25,266 bases of DNA from Bacteroidales bacterium (lineage in GTDB: Bacteria > Bacteroidota > Bacteroidia > Bacteroidales > B18-G4), in the NCBI GenBank assembly GCA_023145125.1, contig JAGLEK010000568.1, positions 1 to 25,266 on the forward strand. The letters run 5' to 3'. The translations under genes were made by a program, and so were the position numbers. A model generated the notes under the pieces. It ran no database searches. It was not told where the DNA came from and worked only from the letters and a program-made list of their open reading frames with translations. Shown here piece by piece: positions 7,959-16,243 of the stretch. Position 1 is the first letter of the stretch. Every line of letters starts with the position of its first letter.

Positions 7959-8852
7959 CTAATCGGAAACTTTATCTCTCAACGACTTAAAGCCCTTCCC
8001 CAGGATCTCGTTCGCATTGATCACCGTCAGGAATGCATCAGGGTCGATCTTATTGATATAATCCTGAAGTATAGCCAACTCCCTGCGGTTTAAGATGGTA
8101 TAGATAATGGTTTTTTCTCCGCCATTATACATCCCCTCCCCTTTAAGAAAGGTGCCTCCCCTGTTCAGGTCGTTGATAATCTTATTCCGGATCTCAGCAT
8201 GCTTATCAGATATGATAAAAAGAGTTTTATCATAAGAAACACCTTGCAGTACCAGGTCAACAACCCTGCCGGCTATATATATAACAATAAGTGAATACAA
8301 TGGAATTTTCCAATCCTGAAAGGCAAACAAACCTACTATCACAATGGCCGAATCAACATATATCATCAGCTGTCCGAGGGGCATCTTCGTATATTTTGCG
8401 ATGATCATGGCCACGATATCAGACCCCCCTGAGGTCGCCTTCGACTTGAATATCAAGCCAAGGCCAAGGCCGATAAAGACACCACCAAAAATCGATGATA
8501 ACAAAACATCATCCGGGACAAGTGCTTTCGCGCCCCAGAAATATGTCAGCGAGTCAACAAACACTGCTGTCATAACAAAGCCTACTACAGTCTTCACCCC
8601 GAAACGGGGGCCCAGTACCTTGATCCCGATGATGGTAAGGGGAATATCAAATACCAGGGCCGTCATACCGATAGGAAATCCGGTATAATGGTGAATCACA
8701 ATAGAAATTCCATAAACACCCCCGGGAACAATGTTATGTGGTGTAATAAACAAAACGAAGCCACTGGCCATGATAAAAGCTCCGATAAGGATCAGGCTGT
8801 ACGCCTTGAACCATTTTGCAGAAAACATTTTTTCTTTTGAAACGAAAGCCAT
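7959..8852 (-). CDS. YitT-family membrane protein (DUF161 + DUF2179)
   Basis: This is a 297-residue protein of the widespread YitT family, whose function is not established. The N-terminal part to about residue 205 has five to six hydrophobic helices with the glycine-rich signatures NIVPGGVYGIS (40-50) and KATSGGSDIVAM (138-149). The C-terminal DUF2179 domain (about 206-290) is soluble and contains GGTFLKGEGMYNGGEK and EILGKGF. The gene converges on rseP with only 21 bases between the stops and no visible terminator. Its ATG is about 38-45 bases downstream of a good promoter-like site. The family assignment is secure; any transport role would be a guess. Confidence 0.93.
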   Translation of the reverse strand: MAFVSKEKMFSAKWFKAYSLILIGAFIMASGFVLFITPHNIVPGGVYGISIVIHHYTGFPIGMTALVFDIPLTIIGIKVLGPRFGVKTVVGFVMTAVFVDSLTYFWGAKALVPDDVLLSSIFGGVFIGLGLGLIFKSKATSGGSDIVAMIIAKYTKMPLGQLMIYVDSAIVIVGLFAFQDWKIPLYSLIVIYIAGRVVDLVLQGVSYDKTLFIISDKHAEIRNKIINDLNRGGTFLKGEGMYNGGEKTIIYTILNRRELAILQDYINKIDPDAFLTVINANEILGKGFKSLRDKVSD

Positions 8853-8896
8853 GTCAATACATTTTATAGTTGATAAATATTCTGATTTTCGGCCGG

Positions 8897-8926
8897 CAAA
8901 GATATTACCTTTAAATTACTGGCAAA
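8897..8926 (-). promoter_or_regulatory. Predicted promoter of the YitT-family gene
   Basis: On the minus strand TTTG (8926-8923), an 18-base spacer and TATCTTTG (8904-8897) match the Bacteroidota -33/-7 consensus at every fixed base. A start of transcription around 8890 would give a leader of about 40 bases. Confidence 0.7.
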
Positions 8927-8933
8927 ATTTAAA
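8910..8933. repeat. AT-rich inverted repeat over the YitT promoter
   Basis: TTTAAATT (8910-8917) and AATTTAAA (8926-8933) are perfect 8-base inverted arms around an 8-base spacer. They overlap the -33 element and spacer of the YitT promoter, so they could be an operator. The low base complexity makes chance a real alternative. Confidence 0.35.
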
Positions 8934-9068
8934 ATATATTATTTTTACATTATTAAATAAATAGCTGTGATTTAAGCATTTATAAGTTATCAAACTAATC
9001 CTGAAAAGTGTTGCACACAATAGAGAGGTGTTTTTTACATTAATTCATTAGCATAGATGTAAGCTAAC

Positions 9069-12000
9069 TTGAACAAATCCTTTGTATATATCAGCCTCGT
9101 AATCTTTTTGCTGAGCTTCTCCGCTTCGGCACAAAAGCTGAGCAACCTGCGTATGAAGCCGGTCAGGTTGGACAGCGATACCATTTTGCTCGACAGCCTG
9201 AGCATAGTGCCGGGGTCTTTCCGGCTGCAATACCCCGATGGAAAGCCGGTTGATACCAGCTTGTATAACATCGATGCCGTCAGCTCCCTGCTCCTGCCAT
9301 CTGCCTCGCTGCGTGATGACAGTGCTGCCTTTAACATTTCTTACCGGGTGTTCCCGTTCAGTTTCAGGCAGGAGTACATGCATAAAAACATTTCTATGCT
9401 GGAACCTGACGACCAGGGGATCATTAACCCTTTCGTTTATACCCAAAAAAAGCAGGGTACTGATATTTTCCGTACCGATGGATTGAATAAAAGCGGGAGC
9501 ATCTCCCGGGGGGTTTCCTTTGGTAACAGCCAGGATGTGGTGGTAAACTCCAGTTTTAACCTGCAGCTGTCAGGCAAGCTCAGCAGGGAGATAGAGATCC
9601 TTGCTGTTATCACCGACAACAACATCCCCATACAACCCGAAGGGAATACACAACAGATACAGGAATTCGACAAGGTATTCATCCAGCTCAAGTACAAAAG
9701 ATCCCGGCTTATTGCCGGTGATTTTGAATTTACCCGGCCGGCAAGCTACTTTATGAACCTCTATAAGAAAGCACAGGGTGGGGATTTCATGACAAGCTTC
9801 GGCCTTGGCAGGAAAAAAACCCGTGCCCGCCCCTGGACCATGGATGTACATGTTGCCGGTGCTGTTGCCAAGGGAAAGTTTGCCCGAAACCGTTTACAGG
9901 GGGAAGAAGGAAACCAGGGGCCATATAAACTGACAGGCAACGATGGCGAAACGTATATTATGGTGCTGGCAGCTTCAGAAAAAGTATTTATCGATGGAGT
10001 GCCGTTGACAAGGGGACAGGACTACGACTATATCATCAACTACAATACCGGGGAGATCACTTTCACTCCTCATGTGCTCATCACACAAGAGAAAAGGATA
10101 GTGGTGGAATTTGAATATGCAGAACGGGATTATGCCCGTTCCATGTTCTTTGTCTCAAGTGGTATTACTAACGAAAAGTTAAATGTCAGGATCAATGCCT
10201 TCTCTGAGAGTGACCTTAAAAACCAACCCTTGCAACAAGACCTTAACGATGAACAAAAAGAGTTTATGAGCAATGTCGGCGACAGTCTGCATCATGCCCT
10301 CTGGCCCAATATCGACAGTGCAGGCTTTTCCGGCGAAGAGATCCGGTATAAGATGGTTGACACTCTTGTAAATAATATCCTTTATGATTCTGTTTTCATG
10401 TACTCCACCAACCCCGACAGTGCTGTTTATAAACTCGGTTTCAGCCTGGTGGGCGAACAAAGGGGGAACTATAAACTTGCGAGCAGTGATGCCAATGGAA
10501 GGGTGTTTAACTGGGTTGCCCCCGCGGCTGGAATACCACAGGGAAACTATGCCCCGGTTGTACTCCTGGTGACCCCGAAAAAATCGCAAATGTTAACAGT
10601 GGGGGTCGACTATGCTTTCAGTGAAAAGTCGGTATTTAACTCCGAATTCAGTGTTAGCAATTACGATGTCAACACATTTTCATCAAAGGACAGTAAAGAC
10701 AACACAAGCTTTGGGATGATGCTTGCTTACAACAAAAAAAGCAGGATCAGCAAGAGAGAAGATAATGCCTGGGATCTGCTGAGCGGTGCCAGGTATGAAT
10801 GGGTCAGGAAAAACTTCAAACCCATAGAGCCTTACAGGAGAGTTGAATTTAACCGTGATTGGAATATTGACCACCTGGAGGAGGGGGAAGACCAGCACCA
10901 GGGGGTAGTAGAGATCGGGATCGAGAATCAAAAACATGGTATCACATCTTATCGTTTCAGCATGTTTAACAATGGCCCGGTTTACAATGGGAATATGCAT
11001 TCCCTCCTCGCTGACATGAATACCCGGGGGTTCTTCTTTAAATTCAATGGGAGCCTCCTGAATTCGAAGCAAGAGATCTTTAACACCAATTTCCTGAGGA
11101 ACAAGGCCGACCTGTCAAAAAGAATGAAGTGGATCACAGTCGGGCTGCGCCAGGAGTTAGAACACAACACCTTCAGGGATATGCAGAGCGACTCACTCAC
11201 AGCAGTAAGTTACAGCTTCAACGCCTGGGAGGCGTATATCAACAATAATGATTCTGCCGTAAACAAATATGCTGTCTTTTACAGGCAGCGGCTCGACAAA
11301 AAGCCGACAGCCAACGATTTATCTGCATCGACCTTTGCAAGGGAAGTAGGTGCGAGCACAATTTTGAAGAAGAACCCTTCTAACCGCCTGGCCATCACCT
11401 TAACCTACAGGAGGCTGGAGATCAGGGACTCCACAATAACGGATGCTGAGCCCGAACGAGTAATTGTTGGCAGGGTGGAATACTTTCTCAAGCTATTTAA
11501 AGGAGCAATCACTTTCAACACCTATTATGAAGTTGGTTCAGGGCTTGAGCAGAAACAAAGCTTCTCCTATCTGAAAGTACCGAGCGGTGAAGGCATTTTT
11601 ATGTGGATCGATTACAATGGTGATGGAGTGGAACAATTAAATGAATTCGAAGTGGCGCCTTTCAAAGACCAGGCCAATTACATAAGGGTGTTCACCCCCA
11701 GCAATGAATACACCAAGACCTACACCAACCAATTCCGGGAGGCACTGAATATCATGCCCGCAATTGCCTGGAACAGCAAGGACGGTTTCCTGAAATTCCT
11801 TTCCCGCTGGCAAAATCAAACCATGTTCAGGATTGAGCATAAGACTTCCACCGACGACCTGAATATTGCTTACAACCCCTTTATTCGTGAAGACAAGATC
11901 CTTGATACATCGCTCATATCCCTTAACTCTTCATTCAGGAATACCCTTTACTTTAATAAGACCAACCCAAAATATGGCCTGGATATAAACTTGCTTCGTA

Positions 12001-12563
12001 ACCGTAACAAGGCATATATGGTAAACGGTTTTGAGACAAGAACCATTTCCCAGGGAGGAATTAACCTCCGCTGGAACTTCATTTCATCATTCACCCTGAA
12101 CCTGGGAGGGGAAAAGGGACGTAAAGCCAGCGTTTCGGACTTCTTTGCTTCCAGAGATTACGATATCGATTATTTAGAATTTCTACCGGAACTCTCCTAC
12201 CAGCCCGGCCCCGCTTTACGTATCAGTCTCCGCTTCCGCTACCGCGACAATACAAATAAGGATGGTGGGGAGCAATCCCGGATACGTGACCTTGGCACAG
12301 AGATCAACTATAGAATAGTAAACAAAGGCACCCTGCTTGTTAAGGCTAACTACATCGATATCAGTTATAATGGAGATCAAAACACTTCGCTGAGCTTTGA
12401 AATGCTGGAAGGGTTGCAGACCGGGAAAAACGGTACCTGGAACGTGTCATACCAGCAAAACCTTTCCGACCACCTGCAATTAAGCCTTATCTATGACGGG
12501 CGTAAAGCACCGGAAATACCGATAGTTCATGTGGGCAGTTTGCAAATACGCGCATACTTCTGA
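9069..12563 (+). CDS. Large predicted outer-membrane beta-barrel protein, unnamed
   Basis: I do not recognise a named family with certainty. The 1164-residue product starts at a TTG: the only upstream ATG (9057) is followed at once by an in-frame stop. Residues 1-21 are a clear signal peptide (hydrophobic core, then SASAQ). The body is rich in alternating aromatic/polar beta strands and the chain ends in LQIRAYF with a terminal aromatic residue, as in outer-membrane barrels. Residues of about 285-350 (PYKLTGNDGETY to the EFEY region) resemble, from memory, beta segments of the T9SS translocon SprA/Sov, but the protein is less than half that length. D848-E859 (DYNGDGVEQLNE) is a perfect EF-hand-type calcium loop. 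It lies upstream of the PorP/SprF gene and gldKLMN on the same strand, so a T9SS or cell-surface role is plausible but inferred. Confidence 0.8.
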   Translation: MNKSFVYISLVIFLLSFSASAQKLSNLRMKPVRLDSDTILLDSLSIVPGSFRLQYPDGKPVDTSLYNIDAVSSLLLPSASLRDDSAAFNISYRVFPFSFRQEYMHKNISMLEPDDQGIINPFVYTQKKQGTDIFRTDGLNKSGSISRGVSFGNSQDVVVNSSFNLQLSGKLSREIEILAVITDNNIPIQPEGNTQQIQEFDKVFIQLKYKRSRLIAGDFEFTRPASYFMNLYKKAQGGDFMTSFGLGRKKTRARPWTMDVHVAGAVAKGKFARNRLQGEEGNQGPYKLTGNDGETYIMVLAASEKVFIDGVPLTRGQDYDYIINYNTGEITFTPHVLITQEKRIVVEFEYAERDYARSMFFVSSGITNEKLNVRINAFSESDLKNQPLQQDLNDEQKEFMSNVGDSLHHALWPNIDSAGFSGEEIRYKMVDTLVNNILYDSVFMYSTNPDSAVYKLGFSLVGEQRGNYKLASSDANGRVFNWVAPAAGIPQGNYAPVVLLVTPKKSQMLTVGVDYAFSEKSVFNSEFSVSNYDVNTFSSKDSKDNTSFGMMLAYNKKSRISKREDNAWDLLSGARYEWVRKNFKPIEPYRRVEFNRDWNIDHLEEGEDQHQGVVEIGIENQKHGITSYRFSMFNNGPVYNGNMHSLLADMNTRGFFFKFNGSLLNSKQEIFNTNFLRNKADLSKRMKWITVGLRQELEHNTFRDMQSDSLTAVSYSFNAWEAYINNNDSAVNKYAVFYRQRLDKKPTANDLSASTFAREVGASTILKKNPSNRLAITLTYRRLEIRDSTITDAEPERVIVGRVEYFLKLFKGAITFNTYYEVGSGLEQKQSFSYLKVPSGEGIFMWIDYNGDGVEQLNEFEVAPFKDQANYIRVFTPSNEYTKTYTNQFREALNIMPAIAWNSKDGFLKFLSRWQNQTMFRIEHKTSTDDLNIAYNPFIREDKILDTSLISLNSSFRNTLYFNKTNPKYGLDINLLRNRNKAYMVNGFETRTISQGGINLRWNFISSFTLNLGGEKGRKASVSDFFASRDYDIDYLEFLPELSYQPGPALRISLRFRYRDNTNKDGGEQSRIRDLGTEINYRIVNKGTLLVKANYIDISYNGDQNTSLSFEMLEGLQTGKNGTWNVSYQQNLSDHLQLSLIYDGRKAPEIPIVHVGSLQIRAYF

Positions 12564-12635
12564 TATCTCATCCTAAATCCCGGCTTGAAAAATATTCCGG
12601 CACTCTTTACGTTATCATTTCCGAAATCTCACTAA

Positions 12636-12651
12636 TAAGTATTTATACTTA
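12636..12651. repeat. Short inverted repeat after the 1164-residue protein gene
   Basis: TAAGTAT and ATACTTA are perfect 7-base arms separated by TT. It lies 73 bases after the stop at 12563. There is no GC-rich stem or T-run, so it is a weak candidate for a terminator and might instead be an operator ahead of the PorP gene. Confidence 0.3.
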
Positions 12652-12688
12652 ATTGCTTAACAGTGAATTTTAGAAGAAATACGTAGAA

Positions 12689-12715
12689 TTGTTTTGCAGT
12701 TATTTTGTACATTTG
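12689..12715 (+). promoter_or_regulatory. Possible promoter of the PorP/SprF-family gene
   Basis: TACATTTG (12708-12715) matches TAnnTTTG exactly. A TTG at 12689-12691 lies 16 bases upstream, slightly closer than usual. It would give a leader of more than 100 bases before the ATG at 12835. The 271-base gap (12564-12834) shows no other gene. Confidence 0.4.
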
Positions 12716-12834
12716 ACATTGCAGATTTACCGCAGGCTGTATGTCTGTTTGCTGAGAAGTCAGAATAGTAGGCAATTACGTTTACTTTTTTTATACTTTA
12801 GCTGCGCTATAACCAGGCAAACCAAAGACTAAAC

Positions 12835-13836
12835 ATGAGGCAGATAAAATTCACAATATTATTGTTCGTTGTAACAATTATTGGGACCGGTCTGCATGCA
12901 CAGCAGGAGCCTCAGTTCACTCAAAATATGTTTAACAGGGTTTTCACCAATCCCGCTTTTGCAGGTATCGGTGAAGGCATCTGCGTTACCGGACTCATCA
13001 GGCAACAATGGTCGGGTTTCAAGGACAGCGAAGGAGAAAAGGTTGCTCCTGAAACATTCCTCATCAGCATCGATGCCCCCGTCAGGGCTCTGAGGGGCGG
13101 ACTTTCAGCCCTTGTTATGCAAGACAAGATCGGCTTTACCAAAACCATCGCTCTACGAATAGGTTATTCATATATCCGGGAGATGGGATATGGCAAACTT
13201 GGTGTTGGCTTTCAGGTGGGATTTAACAACCGCACCATTGACTTCTCAAAATTCATTGCCGTAGATCCTAACGATCAACTCCTTCAGGCGATGCAGGGAG
13301 AAGAATCCGAGATCCTTATCGACGGGGCATTGGGAGTGGTTTATGAGGTGCCTGATCATTACTTCATTGGGTTTTCCGTAAACCAGGTACTGCAAACAAA
13401 AGGAAAAGAGCTGGCAAGCTGGACCACGAACGTGGACAGCACCACTACAGGAAGTTTTCTGTACCGGATGACACTCGACCGTACATTTTATTTACAGGGA
13501 GGTTACGAATACGTGTTCAGGAACCATCCTAATTTTGCCTTGCTGCCATATGCCATGTTAAAATTTGACCAGGCATCAGTCCAATTGGATATTGCCACAC
13601 TGCTGGAATACAAGAATATGTTCTGGGGAGGATTGAATTATCGCATACAGGATGCGGTTTCCGTGATAGTCGGGTTACAGTATAAAAACTTTAAGCTGGG
13701 ATATTCGTATGACATTACAACCTCTAAGCTTGGCCTGGGCAGAACGGCAGGCAGTCATGAGGTCATGTTGAAGTACTGTTTCAAGATAGAAGCGGATAAA
13801 GGCAGGAAAAGCTACAGGAATACACGCTTCCTGTAA
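12835..13836 (+). CDS. porP: PorP/SprF family type IX secretion outer-membrane protein
   Basis: The 333-residue protein has a signal peptide (residues 1-22, ending GLHAQ) followed by the family's N-terminal signature (QFTQNMFNRVFTNPAFAG and RQQWSGF). The rest is a predicted outer-membrane barrel of short amphipathic strands, ending at MLKYCFKI, then a basic tail ending RNTRFL. Family members work with the T9SS: PorP is needed for secretion in Porphyromonas, and SprF for delivery of the adhesin SprB in Flavobacterium. Its place directly before gldK-gldL-gldM-gldN matches the porP-K-L-M-N order known from Porphyromonas, which favours the PorP role over SprF. The family is large and paralogues are common, so the symbol is given on synteny. 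Confidence 0.9.
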   Translation: MRQIKFTILLFVVTIIGTGLHAQQEPQFTQNMFNRVFTNPAFAGIGEGICVTGLIRQQWSGFKDSEGEKVAPETFLISIDAPVRALRGGLSALVMQDKIGFTKTIALRIGYSYIREMGYGKLGVGFQVGFNNRTIDFSKFIAVDPNDQLLQAMQGEESEILIDGALGVVYEVPDHYFIGFSVNQVLQTKGKELASWTTNVDSTTTGSFLYRMTLDRTFYLQGGYEYVFRNHPNFALLPYAMLKFDQASVQLDIATLLEYKNMFWGGLNYRIQDAVSVIVGLQYKNFKLGYSYDITTSKLGLGRTAGSHEVMLKYCFKIEADKGRKSYRNTRFL

Positions 13837-13852
13837 TAATATAAAAAAATCA

Positions 13853-13881
13853 TTGTAGTTTGATTTTATTAATTAATTTTG
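13853..13881 (+). promoter_or_regulatory. Predicted promoter of the gldKLMN operon
   Basis: TTG (13853-13855), an 18-base spacer and TAATTTTG (13874-13881) fit the Bacteroidota promoter consensus. It lies 62 bases before the gldK ATG, in the 107-base gap after the PorP gene. It would allow gldKLMN to be transcribed independently of porP. Confidence 0.55.
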
Positions 13882-13943
13882 GACGTTCTTAAATAATAAT
13901 TGTAAGACTAGACCGTTAGCTACTTAATCAATATTATAACAGT

Positions 13944-15326
13944 ATGAAAAAGTTTCCATTTTACCTGGCACTACTGATCGCTCTGATGATCCTTGACAGC
14001 TGCAGCAACTCAGGCAATGGTGAACTCGTTGGGGCTAGGAGAAAATCCAAGCATTTCTACCAACCCGATCCCTATGGCATGATATTCATCCCACAGGGTA
14101 GTTTTACCATGGGCACAGGCGACGAAGATTTTAACTTCAGCCAGCTGCACCAGCCAAAAACAGTATCTATTGCCGCCTTCTACATGGACGAAACCGAAAT
14201 TACCAATAACGAGTACAGGGAATTCGTTTTTTGGGTTAGGGATTCAATAGCACGCTGGATGCTTTATGATAATGGTATTACCGATCCTCCATACATCAGG
14301 ACAGAAACCAAAAAAGGTGGTATCATCGATCCGCCGGTGGTGAACTGGAGAGAAGATGTACCATGGGAATCTGATGACCAGGCCGTAAAGGATGCGCTTG
14401 AAGATATGTATCTCCCGGAGCATGAAAGGTACTTCAGAAGAAAAGAAGTAGATACCCGGAAACTATTTTATGAATATTACTGGGTCGATCTGAATGCAGC
14501 TGCCAAGAAAGACTGGTCGGAAGACGGCAACTATGAAAATGCCGGTTTTGCCAACCGTCCGCAGGGTATGAGAGACCGTTCAGTATATGTTCGAAAAGAA
14601 ATTATTAATGTATATCCCGATACACTCTGCTGGATCCACGATTATACTTACTCCTTTAATGATCCGATGGCAGAAAAATATTTCTGGCATCCTGCCTTCG
14701 ACCATTATCCGGTTGTTGGTGTGAACTGGCTTCAAGCCAAGGCTTTTTGCGTCTGGCGGACAGAGAAGAGAAATGCTTACCTGCGCGCAGAGAGAGATGA
14801 AACGGGCGTAGCTGAATGGCGTCTACCCACAGAAACTGAGTGGGAATGGGCAGCCAGGGGTGGTTACGAAAACAGCCCATATCCGTGGGGCGGCCCATAT
14901 ACCAGGAACGACAAAGGATGTTTCCTGGCTAACTTTAAGCCAATCCGTGGTAATTATATTGATGATGGCGGGCTTCGCACCGTGATCGTTGGCCACTACC
15001 CACCTAACGAATGGGGACTGTATGATATGTCGGGGAATGTTGCCGAATGGACTGTCAGTGCCTTCGATCCCGTTTCCTATAACTTTACATGGGATATGAA
15101 CCCCAACTATACTTACAATGCCAAAGAAGATGATCCTCCTGCCATGAAAAGAAAAGTGGTAAAAGGCGGTTCATGGAAAGATATTGCATATTACCTGCAG
15201 GTACAGGTCAGGGCCTATGAATTTCAGGATACCTCAAAATCCTATATCGGCTTCCGTACCATGCAGCCATTCCTTGGAAGGAGTAAAGATGACAATCCTG
15301 CCAAGGCATCAAGGGTTTATAACTAA
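13944..15326 (+). CDS. gldK: T9SS ring lipoprotein GldK/PorK
   Basis: GldK/PorK is an outer-membrane lipoprotein that forms, with GldN/PorN, the large periplasmic ring of the type IX secretion system. The 460-residue product has a lipoprotein signal peptide with lipobox LDSC (C20). A formylglycine-generating-enzyme-like (SUMF1) domain follows from about residue 46: GMIFIPQGSFTMG, YMDETEITNNEYREFV, WRLPTETEWEWAARGG, GLYDMSGNVAEWT and, near the end, VVKGGSWKDIAYY (405-417) and YIGFRTM. The active-site cysteines that catalytic members carry just after GGS are absent (I414 and Y416 region), so the fold is structural, as is known for GldK. It is the first gene of the gldK-L-M-N set and is followed after 51 bases by gldL. 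Confidence 0.96.
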   Translation: MKKFPFYLALLIALMILDSCSNSGNGELVGARRKSKHFYQPDPYGMIFIPQGSFTMGTGDEDFNFSQLHQPKTVSIAAFYMDETEITNNEYREFVFWVRDSIARWMLYDNGITDPPYIRTETKKGGIIDPPVVNWREDVPWESDDQAVKDALEDMYLPEHERYFRRKEVDTRKLFYEYYWVDLNAAAKKDWSEDGNYENAGFANRPQGMRDRSVYVRKEIINVYPDTLCWIHDYTYSFNDPMAEKYFWHPAFDHYPVVGVNWLQAKAFCVWRTEKRNAYLRAERDETGVAEWRLPTETEWEWAARGGYENSPYPWGGPYTRNDKGCFLANFKPIRGNYIDDGGLRTVIVGHYPPNEWGLYDMSGNVAEWTVSAFDPVSYNFTWDMNPNYTYNAKEDDPPAMKRKVVKGGSWKDIAYYLQVQVRAYEFQDTSKSYIGFRTMQPFLGRSKDDNPAKASRVYN

Positions 15327-15377
15327 TCAATTCTAAACATAATCAAAGACATTAACTAACAACTAAATCAAATCAAG

Positions 15378-16181
15378 ATGGGTTTAAATAACATTGTTCG
15401 GACCAGAGGCTTTAGAAACTTCATGGCAAAACTTTACGGACTCGGTGCATCTGTCGTTATCTTAGGTGCCTTGTTCAAAATCAATCACTACGCCGGGGCA
15501 GATATCATGCTTATTGTAGGCTTGGGTACAGAATCACTTATATTTTTCTTTTCTGCATTTGAACCTCCTCACGTTGAACCTGACTGGAGTCTGGTTTACC
15601 CGGAACTTGCCGGCATGTATCATGACGGTTCTGAAAAGAGGCCAACAGCAGAGCTTGACGACATGCTCGCTAACGCCAAGATCGGCCCCGAACTTATCGA
15701 AAGCCTGGGCAGCGGTTTGCGAAGAATGAGTGATAATGCAGGTAAGATCGCAGACATGACCGATGCAGGCGTTGTTACCAACGAGTACGTTGGTAACTTG
15801 AAGAATGCAGCAGCCTCAGCAGCAGAACTTAATATATCTTACAAAACGACTGCGGGTGCGCTTGAAGGACTGGCTGAGTCAGCCAAAGCACTCGACTTTA
15901 CATCAAGCGACAGCCAGGCTTATACTGGTGAGCTGAGACGCATTTCCGGCAACCTGGAAGCCCTGAATGCTGCATATGAACTGCAGCTCCAGGCTACCAA
16001 CCAACAGGCTGAATCATCTGCCAGGTTCCAGCAAACTTACGAGGCCTTTTTGGAGAACCTCGGTGCATCCAGCGAAAAAACCCTTGCATATAAGGAGCAA
16101 CTTGATACCCTTACCGACAGAGTCGCTGCACTCAACAAGGTATACGGTAACATGTTGAACGCCATGAGCCAAAATGCATAG
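15378..16181 (+). CDS. gldL: T9SS inner-membrane motor protein GldL/PorL
   Basis: GldL forms the pentameric inner-membrane stator that, with a GldM dimer, converts proton-motive force into the motion that drives T9SS transport and gliding. The 267-residue protein has two membrane helices near the N-terminus (about residues 19-36 and 42-61), then a long cytoplasmic alanine-rich helical region with coiled-coil character. E52 in GLGTESLIFFF of the second helix and K34 in the first correspond to the conserved charged residues of the family proposed to carry the proton signal. The ATG is at 15378; the gap from gldK (51 bases) and to gldM (62 bases) shows no promoter or terminator. Confidence 0.96.
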   Translation: MGLNNIVRTRGFRNFMAKLYGLGASVVILGALFKINHYAGADIMLIVGLGTESLIFFFSAFEPPHVEPDWSLVYPELAGMYHDGSEKRPTAELDDMLANAKIGPELIESLGSGLRRMSDNAGKIADMTDAGVVTNEYVGNLKNAAASAAELNISYKTTAGALEGLAESAKALDFTSSDSQAYTGELRRISGNLEALNAAYELQLQATNQQAESSARFQQTYEAFLENLGASSEKTLAYKEQLDTLTDRVAALNKVYGNMLNAMSQNA

Positions 16182-16243
16182 CATCATTATATGCAACCAG
16201 TAATAAACTAGTAAGCTAAACAAAACTTAAAACTTGAACAACT

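Noticed and set aside
9069..12563. Calling the 1164-residue protein SprA/Sov
   Set aside because: SprA/Sov proteins are about 2400 residues or more; this gene is complete at both ends and less than half that size, so only a partial resemblance is claimed.
13944..15326. Reading GldK as an active formylglycine-generating enzyme
   Set aside because: The SUMF1-like fold is present, but the catalytic cysteines after the GGS motif are absent, and the lipobox and gldL-M-N neighbours fix it as GldK.
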